A program made the translations under genes and the position numbers. Positions 55,204 through 64,000 of a stretch of DNA of 64,000 bases are shown in pieces. The number at the start of each line of letters is the position of its first letter. Within the stretch, counting starts at the first letter, position 1. A model generated the notes under the pieces. The model saw only the letters and a program-made list of their open reading frames with translations. It was not told the DNA's origin and searched no databases. The stretch lies in NCBI GenBank assembly GCA_947652115.1, contig OX393564.1, positions 12,181,102 through 12,245,101 of the forward strand, in the 5' to 3' direction. This stretch comes from Blastomussa wellsi. Lineage: Eukaryota; Cnidaria; Anthozoa; Scleractinia; Plerogyridae.

Positions 55204-55629
55204 GTAAGTTTCAATAATTGTGTGTATAGATACTCTCTGATTTAAAAAAACGAGTGTGATTTTCATATACAAACCTGCCACTTGGAGCTTATATGTAGCT
55301 TTGCGAGCCATGAAGTTCTTTTCAAGCTTCTGTTTAGCATAATATTTCCACTTTTTTCAGTCTCTTTCATGTTTTACCTTTCAAGACACTTATACTGCAC
55401 ATATCCTGTACTGTTATCCCTTCTACAAACTTGCCATGTTTTACTTCGCTTCATAGCAGTTAAAAAGGTGATTCCTCAGTATTATATTGCGCATCCTTAT
55501 TGCGCAGCATTTTATGCACGGTTAGCGCCCAGAAGAACAATATGGCTGCATTTTCTATATAGTATAGTATAGTACAGTTAAAACATCTTAGAAAACTGGT
55601 ATCCGGGATGCCAATTATAGCCTAAAGAA
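55204..55629. other. intronic, no gene recognised
   Basis: Short TATAG repeat near 55558-55575; otherwise nothing assignable. Confidence 0.4.
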
Positions 55630-56030
55630 CAACGATAATTTGGTTTTATCAACTGGGTTGATAATGTGAATTGGCCACTGTAAAGAGAGCGAATCTAGGA
55701 ATAATTTGTGGGTCGTGTGTGGTTTATATACAGAAAGATGAAGCTACTCTATTGGCTGGCGCCTGGTAACGTGAAAAACAACAGAATAAGTTAGTTGAAT
55801 GAAAAGTGTTCGTTGATACTGTCAGGATTAAGAGTGCCGATTTGAAAAATAAATTTTTGCGGCTTTCCATGCTTCCTTGATGAAGGGAAAGGCCACAGAC
55901 TGCCATATCTTGCTTAGAATGATTGGGGAGATTAAAGTGTCTCGCGACCGGCTTAGATGCATTTTTGTCGTCTTTCTCTACGTCACGAAGGTGTTCTCGG
56001 AATCGGTCGTAAAGCACACACTTGTGGACA
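55630..56030 (-). mobile_element. Penelope-like element 3' fragment (minus)
   Basis: The same 3' UTR and C-terminal coding part as at 12585, 15246 and 59174 (KPVARHFNLPNHSKQDMAVC; GLSLHQGSMESRKN), with small deletions in the UTR. It ends in the GIY-YIG region (CVLYDRFREHLRDVEKDDK) near 56015. Confidence 0.75.
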
Positions 56031-56356
56031 TTGACCAATCAGAATCGAGTACATAGGTCATGTTACTGCTCTTGACCAATCAGAAGGCTGGATTTCATCC
56101 AAGATCGCCGAATGATAATTAAGGCCTGTGATTGGCCGAGAAAGAATGGAAAACGCTGCTACTCCCCGCCATTTTGGATTTTCCGGATGGTAGAGGCTGC
56201 CATTTTGGATCTACCGGCCGCCATCTTGGATTTTGAAACCGAAAGTCGAAAAAATCACGCAACAACCGGAAGTGCACTTTTAAAAAGGGTATATTTTCGT
56301 TTTTACCCTGAGGCTACATTGCAGGACATGTACGGGATCCGAGTGATCCTGTGCCC
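56031..56356. promoter_or_regulatory. CCAAT-rich segment with GCCATTTTGGAT repeats
   Basis: GACCAATCAGA occurs at 56033 and 56079. GCCATTTTGGAT-type units occur three times at 56167-56235. The CCAAT spacing resembles that at 61490-61555, in front of the divergent genes of the same element. Regulatory use is inferred. Confidence 0.35.
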
Positions 56357-59173
56357 GGCTTACAAACATAGCTCCATGAGAATATCTACGTTGGTCTGAT
56401 CTTGTGAATTCCAGTCCTCCTCCTCACCGTATCCGTAAGGGTAGGACATGAAGGTGTCTGGGTCGACAACACGCTTGTCAAAGACCAGACCGTACTGTTT
56501 GGTGCGTGGGCTCACTTTTAGGCGTTTGGTAGAGGTTTCAAGGGTGAAGAAGTGAGGATTGGTCACAGGAATGTTGCGGTGTTTAGGCATGGGATCCTGG
56601 ATCTCTTGGAGGATGTTGCGTTTCATGGTCGCAAAGTTGGGAACCACGGTAATTGAGTATGAAACCACGTACCTTGCAACAGACTTTTTCAGCGTCTGTG
56701 ACGTAGCCGTAATTTTTGGGACTGCCCGTGACAAATTCGTGGATGTAGTCGTGAGGATGATCTTCGTCATCCAACTTGTCCGTCATCTTGCCCAGGAAAT
56801 CACCGGGCTCGATCTCGGGTTGACCCGGCTTCCAACGGTAAATCACCGAATCCGTGTCAAAGCACAGCACCTTTTTCTGCAATTTTTCCAAGTAACTGTA
56901 GAATTTGAGACGTGCCCAGCACATGGTGAAGGCAGCTACGAGGATGTTGTGTTTCCCGTTGTCAATTTAGTTGTCGACGACATTGGAGTACACGACTTCT
57001 AATTTCTCGTTGGTACAGATGTGGATGGTGAGGATCTTCCATAGAGGATTGGACACTGCTTCGAAGAGACTGGCAGGCGTGGAGATGGCCATGGTGGTAG
57101 GCTTGTTAAGATTCTCTCCAAACTTCCCCCAGAAGGAATTTAACATGAGTTTGGCAGTGGCTTTTCGACCAGGGTTCTTGATGAATAGGGCTGGGTCCAA
57201 GTTGATGCCTTCACGTTCTTTGTAGTTGCGCAGGTAACGGGTTTTGGCTTCGTCAGTGGTGGCCCATTTTGGGTACCCGGCTGATTCTTGTTTGACTTTG
57301 AGCCAGTAGAAGTTGGCAAAGAGACCCCGTCGCGTTTGTTCGAAATGCCACACTTCGTGGATCGCGTCGATCCGGTACCCCAACTCCACGGCCTTGACGA
57401 GTTCGGGAGTGCACCATGTGCCACGCAACATACGTTGGGTGTCATCTTGCTTGCATCGGTGTGCGCGCTTGACTTTCGGCACCTCGCACGGGTAGCACAG
57501 GGTGGTACAACCCTTGAGGGGGTAGGATGTCGACTTTTGCCATGCCAAAGTACTGGGTGATGTCTTGGTGATTGATGCAGGTCAGGATCTTGGGATGCCC
57601 CACAGGGTAAAGAGCAGTCTTGTTGACCCAGGGGTGCAGCGAGGTCACGTCCATGTAGCGGATCTGTTCACCCAGACGAGGCTTGACTTGATGATACAAC
57701 TTGACGGCATTGGTGCGGCCTCCGAAAAAGCATCCCGTGGTCTCAAGGGTTCCACGAGCTCCAGTTGTAGGAGAAATGATTGGAGATTTTTGTTGGTCTT
57801 GACCTCGTGGTCCCAATCGCATTCCCAGATCACGTCCACGTGGTACCCGTGATTGACCAAATCGTTCAGTTTGGTCACAGGGGCTTCCTACAGTTCTTGG
57901 AAGGTTCGGTCGGGTCGGGTCGAGGAGCTCTGATGGCGATCCGGATAGCAACGGGGGACAGCCGTGCCACAAACAACCCATGAAATCGTACACAGTGTGG
58001 GTGGTGGGATCGTAGGCATCGACAAGGTAGGATCGAGTCGGGGTGCGGAGAGCTTGTTCACCTCCGTTGCCTGCGTGATTGATTAAGTCTTGGGTCTGGT
58101 TGGCTTGATGCAGCTGACTTTCATATTACGCTAACCATTTGAGGGTATTGGTCGACTGATTGGTGCGTGCGCCGTGCCATCCTCAAGGAGGTTAGAAAGC
58201 GATGGTGTTTTTGGGCAGCATTTTCTTATGCCAGAACCGGTTGCAGGTGGACGCGATGGTGGTGGCTTTCTCAATAGGGTTGAACCCCCCAGGCTGTTCG
58301 AACTAGGCCTGGAACTTCTCGCATCCGGCTTTTAAGAGTTTGACATCCCAGATGCAATTTATGTATGTCAAAGACGTAGTCATCATCGACCTTCTCCACG
58401 TACCACTCTTCGAACTCGCTTTCTTTTTGGTCTCCGTGCCTTCAGGATCATACATGTCCGCAGGGGGCATGGGTCCCACGTACGTACGTTTGGTTCTCTG
58501 CAGTGTTGAATTTGTGCGGAAAGAAACCTTTGCATTGTTCCGTGAGTCCGAAGGTGGCTGGAAAGTCTGAGAGCAGATAAGGCAGAAGCAGAGCGAGTCA
58601 ATGAACTTGAGATTGTCTGAAGTGAGAGACAGGATTTTGGCACCTTGCGTGATCTGTTTGGTGACTTCGCAGTGTTGCTGGTAGAGATGACGTACCACAA
58701 ACATACTGTAGTAGGCTTTGAAATTGTGAAAGACGACGATGACTTTACGATCGTCATCATGCTCGTCTTGCGTCAAGGGGTCCAGAAGTTCGAACATCTG
58801 AGCAACACAGTCTTCGCCATAACACACGTTGGTGAAGTCTCGGCTGTCTCCATACACAAAAGATTGGCATCTGTATTCCTTCGGGGTCAGTCATGGCTTC
58901 AAAATCGGCATAGATGAAGAGAGGAGATCTTTCCACCCAGCGCCTGCCATCTTTGTCAACACGAACGACCCGTCGGGACCCGACCTGAGTACTCAGCACC
59001 TTTTTCAATTTGGGTTCTTTGTCCACAGGTTGAATGCAACATTGATGGGAATGGAGATCCACTTGTTTTTCGCAGAACGGACATTGGCCCCATCTGCACT
59101 TGTGTTTTTTGATCTTGGCACAATTTTTGATTTGTCGGGGGCGAGATCGTACACTTTGAAACAGCTCTTGCAT
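56357..59173 (-). pseudogene. family-B DNA polymerase of a third virus-like element, all core motifs present but frameshifted
   Basis: From 59173 down: a Cys/His-rich module (CRWGQCPFCEKQVDLHSHQC), exonuclease I (LFIYADFEAM), exonuclease II (VVFHNFKAYYSMFVVRHL), FIDSLCF, a linker, polymerase motif A (MDVTSLHPWVNKTALYPVG), motif B (RKATAKLMLNSFWGKFGEN), motif C (VLCFDTDSVIY), and a C-terminal FDKRVVDPDTFMSYPYGYG. About 2.8 kb with at least five frame changes and a few stops. The N-terminus is cut by the Penelope insertion at 59174. It differs clearly from the PolBs at 28.8 and 30.6 kb: different motif A and spacing. Protein-primed replication is inferred from family. Confidence 0.88.
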
Positions 59174-59987
59174 TTGTAAAGAGATTCAATTGCTGACGTT
59201 TCGAGCGTTAGCCCTTCATCGGAGCGAATCAAGGAATTGTGCGTCGTGTGTTTTTATATACAGAAAGATGGAGCTTCGCTATTGGCTGGTGCCTTGTAAC
59301 GCGAAAACTTCGAAATAAATTAGTTGAATGAAAAGCGTTCGTTGATACCGTGAGGATTAAGAGCGCCGATTTGAAAAATAAATTTTTGTTCTAGAGTTTA
59401 ACGGCTTTCCGTGTTTCCTTGGTGAAGGGAAAGGCCGCAGACTGCCATATGTTGCTTAGAATGATTTGGGAGATTGAAGTGTCTTGCGACCGGTTTCGAT
59501 GCATTTTTGTCGTCTTTCTCTACATCACGAAGGTGTTCTCGGAATCGGTCGCCAAGTCGTCTCCCTGTTTCGCCGATGCATAACTTTTTGCAAAGAGTGC
59601 AAGTTATACAGTAGATGGCATTGGCTGAGGTACAGGTGAAATGATCAGTGATTTTGATAGATCGCTTGGGTCCCGATATTTTGTCAACGTTGTAAATGAA
59701 AGGGCATGTTTTGCACCGTGCGTTTTGCGCAAGTGCATTTAAAAGTTCTGGGTTGATCATTAGTTTGGAATGCACTTCTGACTAAAAAGTTACCTATGGT
59801 TTTGTCGCATTTAAATGAAATTAATGGAGGTTGCGAAAAGATTCCACCAGTGTTGGGATCATTTTGAAGTAATTTAAAGTTTTTGAGAATGATGGATTTA
59901 ACTGCGTTGTTGTGAGGGTGAAATGTGAGGGTGAATGGAATTCTATCGTTGTTTTCTCTCTGTGACGTTTGTAGTGCTGACTGTCGA
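59174..59987 (-). mobile_element. Penelope-like element fragment with GIY-YIG endonuclease
   Basis: The longest copy here. From 59987: IPFTLTFHPHNNAVKSIILK-type RT-distal segment, PPLISFKCDKTIGNFLVRS-like residues, then KTCPFIYNVDKISGPKRSIK, AIYCITCTLCKKLCIGETGR, RRLGDRFREHLRDVEKDDKN, KPVARHFNLPNHSKQHMAVC. The GIY-YIG pair is represented by IYC...CIGETG, with the usual Tyr of YIG replaced by Cys. The 3' UTR runs to 59174. It splits the third virus-like element between its PolB and its GRF-finger gene. Confidence 0.8.
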
Positions 59988-61411
59988 TCAATTTGTGTAG
60001 ATATGCTGTCTCAGCATGGGTTCTTTCTTTTCTGAATAGTCACGACCTTTGCTCTCTTTGGGATAACAAATAAAATTGATACCGTCATCAGCAATCCAGA
60101 TTTTCTCTTTCTGACACTCATTCCACAACGCTTCGTCAAAAGGGACGTTTGGGTCTGCCAACAACACATCATAAAAGATGTTTAGATTGTAATGGGGGGT
60201 GACGTCAGTTTGCTGGCTCGGAACAGGAACCGTGTCGTACCTACGCTTGGGATACCCTTGCTCGTCTCGGGACCAGTACGTGTTCCCTTGCTGGGTTTTT
60301 CCTTCGAACCAAGCTTTCACTTTTCCACTGGGTAACATGTTAGACCACTGAAAGAACTTGCAGCCATTTCATCAGCACTTGAAGTGGGGACGGTCTGGGT
60401 TCTTCTCTGATTTGGAAATGCTCAGAATGATGGGATTCTCGCAGTAACACTTTAATTTATCCAGGTTCATCAGGTAATAGGAAAGCACGTTGCGAGGTTT
60501 TCGCACGATGTCAAAATACTCGTCGGCGTCCTCCTCACCCACGAGAACAAAACACCGTTTGTTGCGATCGTTGGGTCCATAGTCGCAAAACGGATACTTC
60601 CATCCATTGGCTGCGGTTCTTTCGTGCACGGTACACGTGTTGTGTACGGGACAGGTGCTGCTATTGTTGTTCTCTGGGGGATGGAAGGACTCAAACTTTG
60701 CCAAGAACTTGTCGGGATCAAAGGGTTCTCCCTCCTTCTCCTGGGCTATTTCTCCTTCTTCCAACACTTGGACGTTTTCTGAAAAAGCAAACTCAACGGT
60801 TAACACGTTTCAATGTCTCTTGCACGTGCATAGTGACTTTCAATCGTCTGTGGGGCAGGTCACCACTTCTTGGACGATGTTTCTCTCTTTGCTGTTGTTT
60901 CAAGAGATCTCGTTTCTTTTAAAAGGGACTCATTCTCTTTTCGATCTCTTCTTCACATTGAATATCGAGATCCCTTTCTTTGTCACTAACATTACCTTGC
61001 TTGTCAAAGTATTTACATCCGACCTCTGCACAAAAGGTGACCGTGCTGGTAATCCATTTCATGTAAGGTGTTTTTTTGGGACGATTGTTCGGGTCCTTGA
61101 TGAGAATTCCCTTCAAGGGAGTCACATGAATGGTTCCAGTTGGTTTCGTGTGAACCGTCTTATACCCTGGTGTAATGTTTGTAGTGGTTTACCTTTGTTG
61201 TTGGCGTTTCCCTTTGTCTTCTTTTTCTTGCTCAGTTTGGAAGCGGGTGGATAGTCCTTGGGTAACATGAATCGCGTGGGTGATTAGTCGTTGTCCTTCT
61301 TCTTCTGGGATCTTTTTCTTTTTTTCGTCAATCCCGTACGGACGGGTGACACGTCACCATGCTGATAATAAATAGAGGGAAGGTACTCTTTTTCTTGTTC
61401 TACTCCTGCCA
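59988..61411 (-). pseudogene. GRF zinc-finger protein of the third virus-like element
   Basis: ATG at 61411 begins MAGVEQEKEYLPSIYYQHGD, then a Lys-rich stretch. After stops, TPLKGILIKDPNNRPKKTPY and YMKWITSTVTFCAEVGCKYF. The central frame has CPVHNTCTVHERTAANGWKY, DRNKRCFVLVGEEDADEYFD, and a GRF finger, CYCENPIILSISKSEKNPDR then HFKC, with CKFFQW just beyond two stops near 60360. The last part reads MLPSGKVKAWFEGKTQQGNT and YNLNIFYDVLLADPNVPFDE. GRF fingers bind single-stranded nucleic acid in topoisomerases and nucleases. The role here is unknown. At least five breaks, and the 3' end is cut by the Penelope element. Confidence 0.6.
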
Positions 61412-61584
61412 TGATCAAGCGCTCAAGACCAAACTAGGTTTGCGAGTGAAGAAAAATTAAATTGGACCTTCACTTATATGTAAATCGTAACCAATCAGAA
61501 GAAAGTGACGTGAGCATTCAAACCGGTTTTTTCAGGAAACCTGACCAATCAATAACGTTCATTATAATGGTAAACGGAAAGTCA
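61412..61584. promoter_or_regulatory. bidirectional promoter-like spacer with CCAAT boxes
   Basis: A 173-bp spacer between divergent starts (61411 minus, 61585 plus). It contains AACCAATCAGAAG (61488) and GACCAATCAATAA (61542), CACTTATATGTAAA, and GTGACGTGAG. CCAAT boxes are typical of eukaryotic bidirectional promoters. Confidence 0.45.
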
Positions 61585-61667
61585 TGCCGCGATCCTTATA
61601 TGAAGGTCTTTTGAGAAGAGTAGAAGCAAAATTAGAAACTATGGGTGAATTAGATTCGGCTTACATT
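61585..61667 (+). pseudogene. truncated start of a divergent gene of the third virus-like element
   Basis: ATG 61585 encodes MPRSLYEGLLRRVEAKLETM, then GELDSAYIS, before being cut where the LINE begins near 61668. The amphipathic start resembles a recurrent small gene of this element type, but the remnant is too short to identify. Confidence 0.4.
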
Positions 61668-64000
61668 TCACTTGTCAAAGAAACGGCCCCACTTTAAATT
61701 GTATTTGTTAATCGTTTTAGTCTTGTAGGCCCAACACTTTTCAATTTCTCTACATTTTAAAAATGTTTGTGAAAAAACTTGTGCGTTTGGCAGAGTTTTA
61801 TTTAGTTGCGATAAATAAATATGGTACCTACCAATCAGAAGTGCATGGTGCAAAAGATTATCGTCAGAGCTATTCACTAATCCCAGACAGGTCAGTAAAG
61901 ACAGCGAAAAATTTTGTGGCATTACATGATGCTGTATCAACCAAATTTGGATGTTGTTCCAAAAAGATTGAACAAATTCGCATTTCCAAAACAGGTGGAT
62001 TAAGGTTTCTATATGTTGTTCGCAGAAAGTGCATTGTTCCATAGAGGAATAACCCATTTTGTAAAGGTAACTATTCGTAGCTATTCTTCTGTGGAGAAAT
62101 TTAAATTGGAATGTCTGAAGTTTAGATTCTTTCGTACAGCAGAAAGGCAGAAGGTACGACTCATTCCAATTTATCACATTTTCATAGGCTTCACAGTCGG
62201 CTATCCATTTTCCTTGGCTTTTGGTAGGTGTTGAAGAAATTCCTTTAACAATTAATTTATATGCATCTTTACAAAAGTTGAGAGACGTAAGTAGCTTTTG
62301 ACTACGAGAAGATTGATCATTGTTGTTCATAATAGTAGTTTGATCCTGCATAGAGTTTTTCAACTTTTTCAGTGACGAGACGATGCCACAATAAGTTAAA
62401 AAAGTGGATTTAATTCCATAGCGTGTTTGGAAGTCTTCATATTTCAGGAAACCCGAAATTGGGTCCCACATATCCTTAATCTGCCTAACGCCCGCACAGG
62501 CCCAGTTTCTATAATAGATAGGTGTATTTGCAATCCTTACTAGAGAGTTGCACCAGATTGGTAAACATCCGAAGTAAGTCGGATTGTCCTCGTAGTTTAA
62601 ATTCGACCAAATTTCAATTACTTCTTTGGTAAAGGTGTCCTGTATGTTTAAGAAAGTTACGTCAGCTTCCTTTAGGTTACCTTTTAAAATTAATTTCCCG
62701 TCATGTTGCCAAATAAAGTAGTCGAAAAAAAGTTTCCATTTGGCTTGGTTGTTATCATCGAGGTATTTTTGTACCCATTTGGCTTTTAGGGCTCGATTAA
62801 AAGATCGGATGTCTAACATCTTTAATCCACCATCCTCGTATTCATTTATCATAACACTCCTTTTAACTTTGTCCCCTTTCCCGTCCCACAAAATATTGTA
62901 CAAGATTAGGTTAATTTCTTTCAGAAAGGAGTATGAAGATGGCAAAAGCGACATGATATATACGAGCTGAGACGCAGCTAAGGATTTTATAACAGCTATT
63001 TTGCCTATCAGAGTCAGTCGTCTTAGCTGCCAACAACTAAGAATTTTTGTTATTTTCTCCCTTTTTTCTTGGTAGTTAAGTATTGTGGCTTCTTCTATAT
63101 TGGTCGAAATCCATACCCCAAGGGTCTTAACTTTCCCGAATGTCCACTTAATGTTTTGATTTATTTCTAATTTATCTGTTCGGTTTTTAAAAGTTCCGAT
63201 CCAGAGTGCTTCAGTTTTCTCATAATTGACTTTAAGACCCGACCATTTGGCAAAACTATCAAGTAGTAGAAAAGATCTTTCTAACGAAGATTTGGTGCCG
63301 TCTAATATGAGTGTAGTGTCGTCAGCGTATTGGCTTAATTTGCATTCCTTATCCGAAACTTGGATACCACAAATAAGCTTATCGCGTCTTACCGCTGTGC
63401 CCAAAATTTCAGCGCACAAAATAAAAAGGTAAGGGGAAAGAGGGCAGCCTTGGCGTACACCTCGACCTAAGTTGAAAAAGTCAGAAGTCCAGCCGTTGTT
63501 TTGTATGCAGCTACTAATATCCGTATAAAAGAGTTTAATCCAAGAAATGAGGGAATTCCCAAAGTTATAATGCCTGAGCGCTTTTTCAATGAAGTTCCAT
63601 TCAAGAGTGTCAAAGGCTTTTTCAAAATAGATGAAAAGGAGAAGTCCTGGAATTTTCTCGACATCGGTATAACTTAAAATACTGTTGAGTAGTCTGACAT
63701 TTTCTCCAATAAACCTGTTTTTTTGGAAACCGGTTTGATCGTTATTTATCACAGAGGGCAGGGACCGTTTTATTCTGTTAGCGATTGATTTAGCGGTGAT
63801 CTTGTAATCACAGTTTAAAAGAGAGATGGGTCTCCAGTTTTTTAGATGGCACAAATCTTTGTCTTTCTTTGGAATTAGCGTTATTAAACCTCTCCTTTGT
63901 GATATAGAAAGGAGGCCTTTAGTGTAGGAAGCGTTGATAGAGTCAAGGTAAAAAGACTTTATATCGTTCCAGAAAACTTTATAGAATTCTGCTGGAATTC
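61668..64000 (-). CDS. L1-like LINE ORF2, reverse transcriptase to C-terminus, uninterrupted, partial at right edge
   Basis: About 776 codons without a break, running off the window. RT fingers (LITLIPKKDKDLCHLKNWRP, ISLLNCDYKITAKSIANRIK), palm (FIYFEKAFDTLEWNFIEKAL, where the first catalytic Asp position reads Tyr), GVRQGCPLSPYLFILCAEI, catalytic LSQYADDTTLILDG, thumb (LRRLTLIGKIAVIKSLAASQ), and a C-terminal CCHC-like CTFCEQHIETLIHLFWKC. It ends RFFDK at 61668 and goes straight into a Polinton-type gene with no 3' UTR. L1/Tx1-like group. The endonuclease must lie beyond the edge. Confidence 0.9.
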   Translation of the reverse strand, partial: IPAEFYKVFWNDIKSFYLDSINASYTKGLLSISQRRGLITLIPKKDKDLCHLKNWRPISLLNCDYKITAKSIANRIKRSLPSVINNDQTGFQKNRFIGENVRLLNSILSYTDVEKIPGLLLFIYFEKAFDTLEWNFIEKALRHYNFGNSLISWIKLFYTDISSCIQNNGWTSDFFNLGRGVRQGCPLSPYLFILCAEILGTAVRRDKLICGIQVSDKECKLSQYADDTTLILDGTKSSLERSFLLLDSFAKWSGLKVNYEKTEALWIGTFKNRTDKLEINQNIKWTFGKVKTLGVWISTNIEEATILNYQEKREKITKILSCWQLRRLTLIGKIAVIKSLAASQLVYIMSLLPSSYSFLKEINLILYNILWDGKGDKVKRSVMINEYEDGGLKMLDIRSFNRALKAKWVQKYLDDNNQAKWKLFFDYFIWQHDGKLILKGNLKEADVTFLNIQDTFTKEVIEIWSNLNYEDNPTYFGCLPIWCNSLVRIANTPIYYRNWACAGVRQIKDMWDPISGFLKYEDFQTRYGIKSTFLTYCGIVSSLKKLKNSMQDQTTIMNNNDQSSRSQKLLTSLNFCKDAYKLIVKGISSTPTKSQGKWIADCEAYENVINWNESYLLPFCCTKESKLQTFQFKFLHRRIATNSYLYKMGYSSMEQCTFCEQHIETLIHLFWKCEFVQSFWNNIQIWLIQHHVMPQNFSLSLLTCLGLVNSSDDNLLHHALLIGRYHIYLSQLNKTLPNAQVFSQTFLKCREIEKCWAYKTKTINKYNLKWGRFFDK

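Noticed and set aside
53921..54040. Candidate XRN1 exon after TCCTCAACAG
   Set aside because: It breaks phase between exons g and h and runs into a stop without a good donor.
57288..57560. Plus-strand frames within 56.5-59.2 kb
   Set aside because: They are shadows of the minus-strand PolB, which carries all recognised motifs.

Overview
The window looks like one locus of an invertebrate nuclear genome, most likely a cnidarian and probably a stony coral. The evidence is a split host gene with GT-AG introns, very dense decayed transposons, tRNA-derived SINEs, Penelope-type GIY-YIG fragments, and virus-like (Polinton/Maverick or adintovirus) genes of the kind I associate with anthozoan genomes. 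The organism call rests on recognition, not on a search. Many reading frames here open with non-ATG codons, and most are shadows or relics.

The host gene is on the + strand. Ten in-phase exons between 14036 and 55203 encode part of the C-terminal half of XRN1, the cytoplasmic 5'-3' exoribonuclease: 14036-14171, 17543-17590, 19513-19645, 19751-19820, 20092-20315, 23353-23533, 48744-48783, 54493-54678, 54918-55056 and 55146-55203. The intron from 23534 to 48743 is about 25 kb and is filled with virus-like DNA. I found no convincing XRN1 exon before 14036 or after 55203.

1-14 kb: a Helitron-type endonuclease relic, a TTAA-flanked MITE, a Polinton fragment (copy A, 5.4-6.6 kb), an L1-like LINE with a possible TTAA-flanked insertion between its EN and ORF1 parts, a family-B DNA polymerase fragment with a 257-bp tandem duplication, and Penelope fragments. 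14-24 kb: XRN1 exons separated by a BEL/Pao relic, foldback MITEs, a SINE and an L1-like fragment carrying a MITE. 24-28 kb: two non-L1 LINE 3' ends and one Polinton membrane-protein relic.

28.3-46.4 kb is the virus-like block. It begins with packaging-ATPase and PolB fragments (+). At 30602 it switches abruptly to a distinctly AT-rich element (30.6-38.5 kb) encoding PolB with an HNH-like domain, an acidic protein, a DDE integrase, small virion-type proteins, an adenain-type protease, a nearly intact fibre-like protein, a two-helix membrane protein and a TFIIB-like zinc ribbon. Shared promoter-like motifs and intergenic hairpins punctuate it. A second Polinton (copy B, 38.9-46.4 kb) follows, with membrane proteins, ATPase, coiled-coil gene and a large capsid-candidate gene, all broken.

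46-56 kb: a SINE, a 31-bp higher-order minisatellite, MITEs, a 3.2-kb foldback structure enclosing an L1-like LINE, and the last visible XRN1 exons. 56-61.7 kb: a third virus-like element with a nearly full set of PolB motifs and a GRF zinc-finger gene, split by a Penelope insertion. 61.7-64 kb: an L1-like LINE with an undamaged reverse transcriptase frame that runs off the right edge.

Almost every mobile gene is broken by frameshifts, stops or deletions. The exceptions are the fibre-like and two-helix membrane genes at 35.96-37.84 kb and the right-edge LINE.
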